Position numbers and translations under genes: made by a program
Assembly: GCA_964618105.1 (NCBI GenBank)
Contig: CAZUAJ010000025.1
Location: 1 to 12,537 of the forward strand
Source of the DNA: CAG-273 sp964618105
Lineage (GTDB): Bacteria > Bacillota > Clostridia > TANB77 > CAG-508
Direction: 5' to 3'
Length of the DNA: 12,537 bases
Part shown: piece by piece, positions 1-7,101 of the stretch
Layout: every line of letters starts with the position of its first letter
Numbering within the stretch: position 1 is the first letter of the stretch
The notes under the pieces: generated by a model
What the model was told of the DNA's origin: nothing
Databases searched by the model: none
Seen by the model: only the letters and a program-made list of their open reading frames with translations

Positions 1-9
1 TTTTTTTGA

Positions 10-85
10 TGGTGCCTCGAACTGGAATCGAACCAGTGACACAGGGATTTTCAGTCCCTTGCTCTACCAACTGAGCTATCGAGGC
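10..85 (-). tRNA. tRNA-Phe (GAA)
   Basis: Read on the minus strand this folds as a complete tRNA. The 7-bp acceptor stem is GCCTCGA/TCGAGGC, the D-arm contains AGCTCAGTTGGTAGAGC, and the T-arm contains GGTTCGATTCC. The anticodon loop CTGAAAA (plus-strand 48-54) gives anticodon GAA, which decodes Phe. The discriminator base is A and the CCA end is encoded at 10-12. It is the last of three tRNA genes read from the promoter at 323-351. No T-run terminator follows before the window edge, so the transcript may continue outside. Confidence 0.97.
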
Positions 86-109
86 ATATTTTATTACTAA
101 ATAAAAAAA

Positions 110-186
110 TGGCGACCTGGAACGGGCTCGAACCGTCGACCTCTAGCGTGACAGGCTAGCGTTCTAACCAACTGAACTACCAGGCC
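110..186 (-). tRNA. tRNA-Asp (GTC)
   Basis: This is a complete minus-strand cloverleaf. The acceptor GGCCTGG pairs with CCAGGTC and includes one G-T pair. The D-arm has AGTTCAGTTGGTTAGAAC and the T-arm has GGTTCGAGCCC. The anticodon loop CTGTCAC (plus-strand 148-154) gives GTC, which decodes Asp. The discriminator is G and CCA is encoded at 110-112. It is the middle gene of the tRNA cluster, with 24 nt to tRNA-Phe and 41 nt to tRNA-Val. Confidence 0.97.
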
Positions 187-227
187 GTAAATTATTTTCA
201 AATTTACTTAATATTAAATTTAAAAAA

Positions 228-303
228 TGGTGGGCGCAATAGGGATCGAACCTATGACCTCCTGCTTGTAAGGCAGATGCTCTCCCAGCTGAGCTATGCG
301 CCC
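228..303 (-). tRNA. tRNA-Val (TAC)
   Basis: This is a complete minus-strand cloverleaf. The acceptor GGGCGCA pairs with TGCGCCC, the D-arm has AGCTCAGCTGGGAGAGC, and the T-arm has GGTTCGATCCC. The anticodon loop CTTACAA (plus-strand 266-272) gives TAC, which decodes Val. The discriminator is A and CCA is encoded at 228-230. It is the promoter-proximal gene of the cluster: its 5' end lies about 20 nt downstream of the -10 box at 323-328. Confidence 0.97.
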
Positions 304-322
304 ATTTCCTTTCGACTTGTTT

Positions 323-351
323 AGTATACTAAATTTAATTTGAATTGTCAA
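323..351 (-). promoter_or_regulatory. Sigma-A-type promoter of the Val-Asp-Phe tRNA cluster
   Basis: On the minus strand a perfect -35 box TTGACA (346-351) is followed by a 17-bp spacer and a -10 box TATACT (323-328). Transcription should start near 316, about a dozen bases before the mature 5' end of tRNA-Val. This is one of the best matches to consensus in the window, as expected for stable-RNA genes. Confidence 0.85.
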
Positions 352-384
352 TACATATTTCAAAAATTTTTTTATTTTTATCTA

Positions 385-519
385 TTGCAGGATAATAGTT
401 TAGTTAAATTGTTTGGTAAAGTTACTTAAAGTCCGCGCAGGGGAAAGTGTTTTTATTCTGCGTTGAAGGACATTTACATACTTTAAGCCAAACAATTTAA
501 CCAAACCATTATCCTGTAA
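385..519. repeat. Imperfect inverted-repeat element, copy 1 (MITE-like)
   Basis: The two arms of about 55-60 nt are near-complementary around a short loop (about 441-457). Left arm 385-440 and right arm 458-519 both end in TTrCAGGATAAT at the outer tips and share TTAAATTGTTTGG inside. Arm identity is roughly 80 percent, with small insertions in the right arm. The trinucleotide CTA flanks both ends (382-384 and 520-522), which could be a short target-site duplication but is too short to be convincing. There is no open reading frame inside. The left arm plus loop recurs at 9507-9574, so this is a dispersed element and not just a local hairpin. It could be a non-autonomous transposon remnant or a structured RNA. 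No transposase is present in the window. Confidence 0.75.
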
Positions 520-559
520 CTATTTTTTAATTAAGTTTTTTTGTTAACATAAAATCACC

Positions 560-595
560 ATTTGTTTATTATATTTTTTAAATTTATAAACAAAT
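560..595. repeat. AT-rich inverted repeat in the ctpA-tRNA intergenic region
   Basis: ATTTGTTTAT (560-569) and ATAAACAAAT (586-595) are perfect inverted repeats around a 16-nt A/T loop. In neither direction is it followed by a clean T-run, so a terminator role is not well supported. With the inverted-repeat element at 385-519 and the candidate terminator at 615-654, it accounts for most of the 365-bp gap between tRNA-Val and ctpA. I see nothing else in that gap apart from the tRNA promoter. Confidence 0.4.
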
Positions 596-614
596 AATAA
601 TTTTACATTAATTT

Positions 615-654
615 AAAAAACATTAAAATTCCAAACATTTTATTGCATAATGTT
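615..654 (-). terminator. Possible weak terminator of the ftsEX-ctpA operon
   Basis: Just past the ctpA stop on the minus strand, AACATT (654-649) can pair with either of two AATGTT copies (639-634 or 624-619). The second copy runs directly into a T-tract (620-615). The stem is only 6 bp and AT-rich, so this is a weak candidate. It is proposed mainly because of its position, and no better terminator is visible after ctpA. Confidence 0.3.
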
Positions 655-668
655 AAATTTTTAAAAGA

Positions 669-1880
669 CTATTTTAATATTTCAATTGATTTTTTTAGTT
701 GGGTATCATCTTCTTCTTTTAAATTTGTTTGTTTTTTTGCTTCTTCTGATAATTTAATTTCTACATCTGGTGTAATTCCTATTTTGTTAATTGCTATATG
801 GTTTGGTGTATAATATTCACTTACTGTAATTTTCAATCCGCTTCCATCAGATAATTGATGAAGTTCTTGAATTATGCCTTTTCCATAAGTTGTAGTTCCA
901 ACTAAAGTGGCTTTGTTATTATCTTTTAAAGCTCCCGCTAAAATTTCTGATGCACTTGCTGAATATTCATTTATCAATACCACTATTGGCATATCAATTA
1001 TTGCATTTTCTGTTGCTTTTGTCACCTGTTCTTCGTTTTGTTTATTTTTTGTAATTAACAATGTACTTCCTTTATCAACTATTGTATTAGTAATTTCAAG
1101 AGCTTCATCTACAATTCCGCCACCATTATTACGAATATCAATAATTAATTTTTTTATTCCTTGTTTTTCAAGTTCTTTATATTTAGTTTTAAATTCATCT
1201 GCACAATTTCCCTCAAAATCAGATATTGCTATATAACCTATATTATTATCTAATACTTTTGTTGTAATATGACTTATTATAACTTTTCTTCTAGTAATTT
1301 CAAATGTTTTTGTTTCTCCATCTCTATATATTTCAAGTTTTACTTTTGAACCTTCTTCCCCTTTTATTTTGTTGGCAATTTCATTTAATTGATCTCCTGT
1401 ATATTCTTCATCATTTACTTTTTTAATAATATCTCCAGCTAATATTCCTGCTTCTTCTGCTGGTGAATTTTCAATTGGCTTTATTATTAATATAGCATTG
1501 TTTTTTACATCTTGTGTCATATATATACCAATTCCCACAAAATTTCCATTTGTTTCTTCCATTATCTCTTGCATTTCTTTTTTTGTATAGTATGTTGTAT
1601 ATGGGTCACCCAATGCAGCTACATATCCTTTAAGAGCCCCTTCAATTAATTCTTCATCATTTATTTCTCCAATATATTTTTTTTCTAATTCTGTCCTAAA
1701 TTTGGCTAATGTATATTCTAAACTATCTAATGATGTTGTATCTACATTTCCTATTGTTGAAATTCCATTGTTTTTTAAGTATTCATATACTGCAAAAGAT
1801 GTTATTAATGATGTAGTAATAATAACTATTACTATAAGCATAATCATTTTATATATTTTTTGTGAATTTTTATTTTCCAT
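669..1880 (-). CDS. ctpA: S41 C-terminal processing peptidase (CtpA/CtpB family)
   Basis: This is a serine protease with a Ser/Lys dyad that acts outside the membrane on protein C-termini. The 403-residue product has an uncleaved-looking N-terminal membrane anchor (about 12-32), a short helical region, a PDZ domain (about 105-195, with the GIGIY start and GDIIKKVND) and the S41 core (about 210-375). The core shows DIRNNGGG (248-255), NEYSASASEI (304-313) and TYGKG (331-335). By the spacing known for Bacillus CtpB, the catalytic residues are S309, K334 and Q338, and all are present. The C-terminal tail after 375 is charged. It is the last gene of the ftsEX cluster, 66 nt after the second hydrolase. 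B. subtilis also has ctpB next to ftsEX, where CtpB acts in sporulation signalling. Here a role in processing the co-encoded hydrolases is only inferred. The RBS AGAGGA lies about 11 nt upstream of ATG, somewhat far. Confidence 0.93.
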   Translation of the reverse strand: MENKNSQKIYKMIMLIVIVIITTSLITSFAVYEYLKNNGISTIGNVDTTSLDSLEYTLAKFRTELEKKYIGEINDEELIEGALKGYVAALGDPYTTYYTKKEMQEIMEETNGNFVGIGIYMTQDVKNNAILIIKPIENSPAEEAGILAGDIIKKVNDEEYTGDQLNEIANKIKGEEGSKVKLEIYRDGETKTFEITRRKVIISHITTKVLDNNIGYIAISDFEGNCADEFKTKYKELEKQGIKKLIIDIRNNGGGIVDEALEITNTIVDKGSTLLITKNKQNEEQVTKATENAIIDMPIVVLINEYSASASEILAGALKDNNKATLVGTTTYGKGIIQELHQLSDGSGLKITVSEYYTPNHIAINKIGITPDVEIKLSEEAKKQTNLKEEDDTQLKKSIEILK

Positions 1881-1946
1881 ATAAGAAATTTTCCTCTTTT
1901 CTGTTTTTATAATATTATATTTGAAAAAGTTATAAATATTATATTT

Positions 1947-3161
1947 TTATTCTGGTTCTTTAACATAAATTAATGGGTCTACAGTTGTACCATTAATTCT
2001 AACTTCGAAATGCAAATGTGGTCCTGTAGAATTGCCAGTTGAGCCGGTTTCTAATATAATGTCTCCTTGTTTTACACTTTGTCCAAATTCAACAACTACT
2101 TTTCTTCCATGACCATATAGTGTTGAAATTCCATTTCCATGATTTAAAATAACACAATTGCCATAAGAGCCCAATTCTCCAGCATAAGTAACAACTCCAT
2201 CTAAAGCAGCAACTGCTGGTGCACCATACCCAGTGTTTCCTATATCTATTCCTAAGTGAAAATCGTTAACTCCTTGAACAGGGTGTTGTCTTGATCCATA
2301 GTCTGATGTTATTTTAGTACCAGATATTGCAACAGGCCAAAGCATTAACCCACCAGTATATTGAAGATTATATTCTCCATTTTCCATACTAATTTCTCTA
2401 ATTCTTGTTTCCAATTGCATTGTTTCTGTTTTATATTTTAGAATTTTTGCATTTAATTTTATTTCACTTTCAGATAATTTAGTCATATAACTTTCTTGCA
2501 AAGTTTTAGTATTTCTACATATATTTTGGTTTTGCTCTACTTTTAATTTTAGTGTTTTAATTTCTTCCGTTTCTTTATCCAACTTTTGTTTATCTAATTC
2601 TATTGAATTTTTTTGTTGTTCTACAATATCTATTAATTTATTATCATATTCCATAATTTCTATCATTTTATAGTATTTTGATAAAAAATCAGATAACGTT
2701 TTAGCTGAAAGTAAAACATCTAAATACGATATTGTCCCTGCTTCATACAAAGCAATTAATCTTTCTTTTAGTTGTTGTTCTTTTTTATTATAGTCTTCTG
2801 TAACAGTATTTAGCCTTTCTGTTGTTTCCTTTGTTGACATTTCTAAAGTTTTTAATTTATCTTCTAGTTCTGTATTTTCATTTTCATATTTTCTTATTTT
2901 ATCATCCAATTGTTGAATTTTAATAAGTACATCAGATATTTCTGTTTGCACATATTCAAGCTCAATATTTGCTGAATCAAGTTTATCTTTTATTTCATCT
3001 CTCTGATTGTTTAGTTCTTCAATATTTTCTGTTTCTGTATTTATTTCGCTTTCTTGTTCTTCATTTTGAATATTCTTTTCATTGCTTGCAATTGAATAAG
3101 CTGATATATTAAATATAAACATAAAAATAAGGAGAATACTTATTAATTTATTAATTTTCAC
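1947..3161 (-). CDS. Secreted coiled-coil M23 peptidoglycan endopeptidase (PcsB/EnvC-like), copy 2 of the pair
   Basis: This is a predicted zinc endopeptidase that cuts peptidoglycan cross-links and acts outside the membrane. Residue numbers here count from the upstream ATG at 3170. It has a signal peptide (to about A28, S-I-A cleavage site), a long coiled coil (about 45-265) with the PcsB-type hinge ERLIALYEAG (136-145), and an M23 domain (about 275-400). All M23 residues are present: H305 and D309 (HLGID), H354 (YGH), and H385 and H387 (HLHFE). Start choice: the ribosome site AGGAG sits only 1 nt before the ATG at 3170 but 10 nt before the GTG at 3161. The GTG also yields a standard signal peptide beginning (fM)KINKL, so I place the start there (404 residues). 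It is a tandem paralogue of the gene upstream, with the same architecture and 28 nt between them. FtsEX just upstream is the likely activator. Confidence 0.9.
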   Translation of the reverse strand: MKINKLISILLIFMFIFNISAYSIASNEKNIQNEEQESEINTETENIEELNNQRDEIKDKLDSANIELEYVQTEISDVLIKIQQLDDKIRKYENENTELEDKLKTLEMSTKETTERLNTVTEDYNKKEQQLKERLIALYEAGTISYLDVLLSAKTLSDFLSKYYKMIEIMEYDNKLIDIVEQQKNSIELDKQKLDKETEEIKTLKLKVEQNQNICRNTKTLQESYMTKLSESEIKLNAKILKYKTETMQLETRIREISMENGEYNLQYTGGLMLWPVAISGTKITSDYGSRQHPVQGVNDFHLGIDIGNTGYGAPAVAALDGVVTYAGELGSYGNCVILNHGNGISTLYGHGRKVVVEFGQSVKQGDIILETGSTGNSTGPHLHFEVRINGTTVDPLIYVKEPE

Positions 3162-3189
3162 TTTTTGCATTCTCCTTTCTTATTGTTAA

Positions 3190-4338
3190 TTACCAATGAC
3201 AATATTTAAGTGGATTAACTGTATCACTAGGATCTGTAGATGTACGTACTTCAAAATGTAAGTGCGGACCTGTTCCAATTCCTGTACTTCCACTTGTAGC
3301 TATACGTTGTCCTCTTGAAACTGATTGTCCATTTGATACAGAAATTGAGTCTAAGTGTTGATAAAATGTATATAAATTATTTGCATGTTTTACCATTACA
3401 TAATTTCCTCTATAAATATTGTACCCTTTGCTTACTACAACTCCATCAGCAGCAGAATATACTGGTTTATAACTTACACCTATGTCTATTGCTGGATGCC
3501 ATGATGTTGCACCTGGACAAGGTTCTTCTCTTGAACCATAGTATGATGTTATTATGTTATAGCCATAAGAGCTTTTTGATAGTGGCCAACTTAATGTTCC
3601 AGAGAAGCTACCAACATAAGAACTACTATATTTGTTGGCTTCTTTTTTTAACTTTTCTTCTAAATCACTAATTGATTTTTTATATTTGTTTATTTCTGCT
3701 TGTAATTTTTTTTGCTCAGCTGTTAAGCTTTCAGCTTTAGCTTCTTTTTTTGCTTTTGCAGTTTTTATTTTTGTTTGTTTACTTTGAACTTCTTTTTTAC
3801 TTTCATCAAGTTCTTTTTTCTGTTTTTCTAATTCATTTTTTGCATCTTCAACTTCATTTTTTTGTTTTTCTACTTCATCCATTTGTTCATTATCTGCTTC
3901 AGTTAATTGTTGTACTTTTGAACTCATTGAAATATAATCCCATATATTTTCAGAAGCTAGTATAACATCTAAAAAGGTTATTCTTCCTTGTTCATATATT
4001 GCAACTAATCTTTCCTCTAATAAAGCCTTTTTCTCGTCATACTCTTTTTGTAAAGCTTCAATTTCGGTGTTTTTTGTTTTTATATTTTTTTCCATTTTTG
4101 TTATTTTACTGTTCAAACTATCTATTTCTGCTTGATAACTAGCAATTTCATCTTCTAGTTCTGCAATTTCATTTAATACTGTTTCTTTTTCGGCAGTTAC
4201 TTCTACTTTGTTTTTATCAGCTTCTTTAAGTTTACTTTTCGCATCATTTAATTCAGATTGTGTTGTTGCAAATACAGGTAATGAAACTATTTGTAACAAC
4301 ATTATTAATAATAAACTAGCTATAATTTTTCTTTTCAT
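3190..4338 (-). CDS. Secreted coiled-coil M23 peptidoglycan endopeptidase (PcsB/EnvC-like), copy 1 of the pair
   Basis: This 382-residue secreted murein hydrolase has a clear signal peptide (K-rich start, hydrophobic core 5-20, V-F-A cleavage at about 24). A highly charged coiled coil follows (about 28-235), with the hinge ERLVAIYEQG (109-118) followed by DVILAS. A short Ser-rich linker leads to an M23 domain (about 248-380). Zinc ligands are H281 and D285 (HPAID) and H361; H328 (YQHL) and H359 (HLHFE) fill the catalytic positions. The domain also has two cysteines (C275, C380), unusual for an exported low-GC protein. The gene begins 9 nt after the ftsX stop, with AGGAG 6 nt before ATG, so translation is probably coupled. 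In streptococci and bacilli the equivalent proteins (PcsB, CwlO) are switched on by FtsEX through the coiled coil. The same is inferred here. Confidence 0.92.
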   Translation of the reverse strand: MKRKIIASLLLIMLLQIVSLPVFATTQSELNDAKSKLKEADKNKVEVTAEKETVLNEIAELEDEIASYQAEIDSLNSKITKMEKNIKTKNTEIEALQKEYDEKKALLEERLVAIYEQGRITFLDVILASENIWDYISMSSKVQQLTEADNEQMDEVEKQKNEVEDAKNELEKQKKELDESKKEVQSKQTKIKTAKAKKEAKAESLTAEQKKLQAEINKYKKSISDLEEKLKKEANKYSSSYVGSFSGTLSWPLSKSSYGYNIITSYYGSREEPCPGATSWHPAIDIGVSYKPVYSAADGVVVSKGYNIYRGNYVMVKHANNLYTFYQHLDSISVSNGQSVSRGQRIATSGSTGIGTGPHLHFEVRTSTDPSDTVNPLKYCHW

Positions 4339-4347
4339 TTTTTTCTC

Positions 4348-5253
4348 CTATACTTCTAAGTATTTTTTCATTGAAATTGCACTACCTAAAGCACCAACTC
4401 CAATACCTAATATTAAGTATACTGTCAATAATGTTTTAAATAATTCTTGGAAGGTTAGTAATGGTATATTTATCATTCCATTTATTAATGATTGTTGTAT
4501 TTGAGCTATAACCGCATTGTATATAAATGCTAAAACCACTAATGAAATTAGTACTGATATTAAACCAATTAACATACCTTCTACCATAAATGGCCATCTT
4601 ATAAAACCATTTGTTGCTCCAACATACTTCATAATAGAAATTTCTTTTCTTCTAGCATGTACTGTTAGTTTAATAGTGTTTGTTATAATAAAAATTGATA
4701 TAAATACCAAAATAACTAAAATAACTGTTGTTATTATATTTATTCCATCTGCAATTTTTATCAAAGCATTTATTGTATCTGTTCTAACTTCAATACTTGA
4801 AACTACATCTGTTGCAGTTTCTATTTCAGCTTTTACGTCTTCTGCTTTTGTCAAATCCGTTAATGTGATAATATAAGATGCTTTAAAAGGATTATTTTCC
4901 CCATCATAAGTAGCCCATAAAAACTTTTTGTCTTTAAACATTTTTTTCATTTCTTCTAATGCTTGTTCTTTCGATTTTTCTTCTATTGTATTTACATAAG
5001 GGTTACTTCTTATTTTATTTTTTAATTCAGTTCTTTGCTCTTCTGTTGCTTCATCAAAAATAAATACTTCCATTCCTTGTTGTTCTTCAATTGTTTTTGT
5101 AATATGATTTACATTTTGACCTACTGCAAAGAAAAGACCAAATATAAACATTGTTGCACACATTATAATTAATGATGCTATTGAGGACTTTTTATTTTTA
5201 AATACATTTCTAAATCCTTCACCTAATAAATACCCAAAAATACTATATCTCAC
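4348..5253 (-). CDS. ftsX: Cell-division ABC transporter membrane subunit FtsX
   Basis: This is the membrane half of the FtsEX complex. It passes ATP-driven movement in the cytoplasm to murein hydrolases outside and is not thought to transport a substrate. Numbered from the upstream ATG at 5277, the protein has a short cytoplasmic N-terminus, TM1 (about 33-55), a large extracellular loop (about 56-175) and three more TM segments (about 178-200, 230-255, 280-302). Between TM2 and TM3 lies the conserved cytoplasmic stretch with HARRKEISIMKYVGAT. Start choice: AGAGGGG ends 11 nt before a GTG at 5253, while the ATG at 5277 has only a distant GGA. I therefore prefer GTG, giving 301 residues, close to the usual length of about 300. 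With that start the gene overlaps ftsE by 11 nt; with the ATG the overlap would be 35 nt. Either way the two are translationally coupled. Confidence 0.92.
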   Translation of the reverse strand: MRYSIFGYLLGEGFRNVFKNKKSSIASLIIMCATMFIFGLFFAVGQNVNHITKTIEEQQGMEVFIFDEATEEQRTELKNKIRSNPYVNTIEEKSKEQALEEMKKMFKDKKFLWATYDGENNPFKASYIITLTDLTKAEDVKAEIETATDVVSSIEVRTDTINALIKIADGINIITTVILVILVFISIFIITNTIKLTVHARRKEISIMKYVGATNGFIRWPFMVEGMLIGLISVLISLVVLAFIYNAVIAQIQQSLINGMINIPLLTFQELFKTLLTVYLILGIGVGALGSAISMKKYLEV

Positions 5254-5929
5254 TGCTATATCCACCCCTCTTATCATCTCTTATAATGTTTCCTTCTTCT
5301 ATTTGTATAACCCTTTTCTTCATTTTATCTACAATATCTCTTGCGTGTGTTGCTACTACCACTGTTGTTCCTCTTTTATTAATGTCATCTAATAAATTCA
5401 TAATTTCCCATGCTGTTTCAGGATCTAGGTTTCCAGTAGGCTCGTCTGCAATTAACATAGATGGATTATTTACTAAGGCTCTTGCTAGTGCAACTCTTTG
5501 TTGTTCGCCACCTGATAGCTCATTTGGATACATTTTAGCTTTATTGCTTAAACCAACTAATGATAATATCATAGGTACCTGTCTTCTAATATGCCTTGGT
5601 GTTGCTCTTACAATATACATTGCATAAGCAACATTATCATATACGGTTCTATCTGGTAAAAGCCTAAAGTCTTGAAAAACTACACCCATACTTCTTCTTA
5701 AAAATGGAATTCTTTTTGGTTTTAAAAATGTTGTATCTTTTCCATTTATAATAATATTGCCTTTTGTTGGTTCTTCTTCTTTTAATATTAATTTGATTAA
5801 AGTAGATTTACCTGAGCCAGAGCTTCCTACTAAAAACGCAAAATCTCCTTTTTCAATTGTAAAGTTTGCATTATGTACAGCTTCTGTTCCAGTATTATAA
5901 GTTTTACTAACATTTCTAAATTCTATCAT
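5243..5929 (-). CDS. ftsE: Cell-division ATP-binding protein FtsE
   Basis: This is the cytoplasmic ATPase of the FtsEX complex and powers the switch that activates peptidoglycan hydrolases. The 228-residue protein is a complete ABC domain: Walker A GSSGSGKST (35-43), Q-loop Q86 (VVFQD), signature LSGGEQQ (138-144), Walker B and catalytic Glu in LIADEPTG (D162, E163), D-loop NLD (167-169) and switch His H195. The PNELSGGEQQRVALARAL stretch and the FtsX partner encoded immediately downstream separate FtsE from other ABC ATPases. It has a good RBS (AGGGGAG, 9 nt before ATG) and is the first gene of the operon, behind the promoter at 5982-6010. Confidence 0.96.
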   Translation of the reverse strand: MIEFRNVSKTYNTGTEAVHNANFTIEKGDFAFLVGSSGSGKSTLIKLILKEEEPTKGNIIINGKDTTFLKPKRIPFLRRSMGVVFQDFRLLPDRTVYDNVAYAMYIVRATPRHIRRQVPMILSLVGLSNKAKMYPNELSGGEQQRVALARALVNNPSMLIADEPTGNLDPETAWEIMNLLDDINKRGTTVVVATHARDIVDKMKKRVIQIEEGNIIRDDKRGGYSSEI

Positions 5930-5981
5930 TTTGAATAACTCCCCTAACTAAAATTAGACATCTTTTTTCTTATTCTCCCTT

Positions 5982-6010
5982 ATCATAACAATAAAATGCA
6001 ATAATTGCAA
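5982..6010 (-). promoter_or_regulatory. Promoter of the ftsEX-hydrolase-ctpA operon
   Basis: On the minus strand a -35-like TTGCAA (6005-6010), a 17-bp spacer and a -10 TATGAT (5982-5987) lie about 50 nt before the ftsE start. The match is good but not perfect. It sits immediately after the terminator of the transketolase genes, as expected for an independent transcription unit. Confidence 0.6.
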
Positions 6011-6025
6011 TAGTTTTTATTGGAA

Positions 6026-6070
6026 AAAAGCAGAATAATTTTGCTTAAAATTCGCAATTATTCCGCTTTT
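6026..6070 (-). terminator. Intrinsic terminator of the transketolase genes
   Basis: AAAAGC-A-GAATAATT (6026-6040) pairs with AATTATTC-C-GCTTTT (6056-6070), with one mismatch. On the minus strand the stem ends in a run of six T residues. It begins about 75 nt past the transketolase C stop. In the plus direction the T-run is shorter. Confidence 0.75.
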
Positions 6071-6143
6071 CTCATTGTTTCTTAATTTTAATAAAATTCA
6101 CAAAAAATTCACAAAATTATATTAACTTTTTGATTGTTTAGTA

Positions 6144-7073
6144 TTATTGCTCTTTTACTTTTTCGATAATAGCATTACTATCTAACTTGAAATATTTTAA
6201 CAACTGTTCTGCTTTACCAGATTTACCAAACATATCTTTCATTCCCATTCTTATTACTTTTGTTGGATATTCTTCTGATAGTACTTCACAAATTGCTGAA
6301 CCCAAACCTCCAACTATATTATGGTCTTCTATTGTAATTATTTTTTTAGTTTCTTTTGCACACTTTATTACCATTTCTTTGTCAATTGGTTTTATTGTAT
6401 GTACATCAACCACACGAATATTTATATTTTCTTTTTCTAGCTCTTGTTTTGCTTTTAATGCTTCTGCAACTTCAATACCCGTTGCAAATACTGTTGCATC
6501 TGTGCCTTTTCCTATTTGAACCATTTTACCTATTTCAAATTCTTGATTTTCACTATATATAACTGGTGTAGCAACTCTAGCCAAACGAATATATACAGGA
6601 CCTTTAATTTTCGCTATTTCTTTTACAGCCCATTTTGTTTGTATATCATCTGAAGGGCATAATACAGTCATGTTTGGAATACTTCTCATCAAACTTAAAT
6701 CTTCTAACATTTGGTGTGTAGCACCATCTTCCCCAACTGTAATACCTGCATGCGTTCCACAAATTTTTACATTAAGGTTTGGATATGCTACACTGTTTCT
6801 AATTTGATCATAAGCTCTCCCAGCAGCAAACATAGCAAAAGTACTTGCATAAGGAATTTTACCTGTAGTTGATAACCCTACTGCTATTCCTATCATATTT
6901 TGTTCTGCAATTCCTGCGTTTATAAATCTTTCCGGAAATTCTTTTTCAAATAAATTTGTTTTAGTTGCACCAGCTAAATCAGCTGTTAATACAACTACAT
7001 TTTCATTTTCTTTTCCTAGCTCAACTAGTGCTTTACCAAAGCTTTCACGTGTAGCTATTTTATTATCTAACAT
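6144..7073 (-). CDS. Transketolase, C-terminal subunit
   Basis: This is the pyrimidine-binding half of a split transketolase, which moves two-carbon units between sugar phosphates in the pentose phosphate pathway with thiamine diphosphate. The 309 residues cover the pyrimidine-binding domain (about 5-170) and the C-terminal transketolase domain (about 185-305). The Glu expected to activate the thiamine ring is in AGIAEQNM (E57). The loop CGTHAGITVGEDGATHQ (105-121) is typical of transketolases. Start choice: the reading frame extends to an ATG at 7109, but AAAGGAAG lies 7 nt before the ATG at 7073. The upstream ATG would overlap the partner gene, so 7073 is preferred. The N-terminal half is encoded 28 nt upstream, and both halves are needed for the active site. 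Split transketolases are common in Clostridia and archaea, so this is not a frameshifted tkt. Confidence 0.94.
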   Translation of the reverse strand: MLDNKIATRESFGKALVELGKENENVVVLTADLAGATKTNLFEKEFPERFINAGIAEQNMIGIAVGLSTTGKIPYASTFAMFAAGRAYDQIRNSVAYPNLNVKICGTHAGITVGEDGATHQMLEDLSLMRSIPNMTVLCPSDDIQTKWAVKEIAKIKGPVYIRLARVATPVIYSENQEFEIGKMVQIGKGTDATVFATGIEVAEALKAKQELEKENINIRVVDVHTIKPIDKEMVIKCAKETKKIITIEDHNIVGGLGSAICEVLSEEYPTKVIRMGMKDMFGKSGKAEQLLKYFKLDSNAIIEKVKEQ

Positions 7074-7101
7074 ATTATTTCTTCCTTTCGTTTTTATATT
7101 T

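Noticed and set aside
10..303. tRNA cluster as an integration (att) site for a mobile element
   Set aside because: All three tRNAs, and tRNA-Trp, are intact. No integrase, phage gene or duplicated tRNA 3' end is present in the window.
1911..1946. Direct repeat AATATTATATTT at 1911-1922 and 1935-1946, between ctpA and the hydrolase gene
   Set aside because: The 24-bp spacing could suggest an operator, but in such A/T-only sequence a 12-bp repeat is weak evidence, and the repeat is nearly self-complementary.
3315..3671. A plus-strand open frame of 118 codons opposite the first M23 hydrolase
   Set aside because: Its Leu- and His-rich composition is what the antisense of an AT-rich coding region gives. 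The other strand encodes a complete M23 domain. The same applies to the other plus-strand frames opposite genes.
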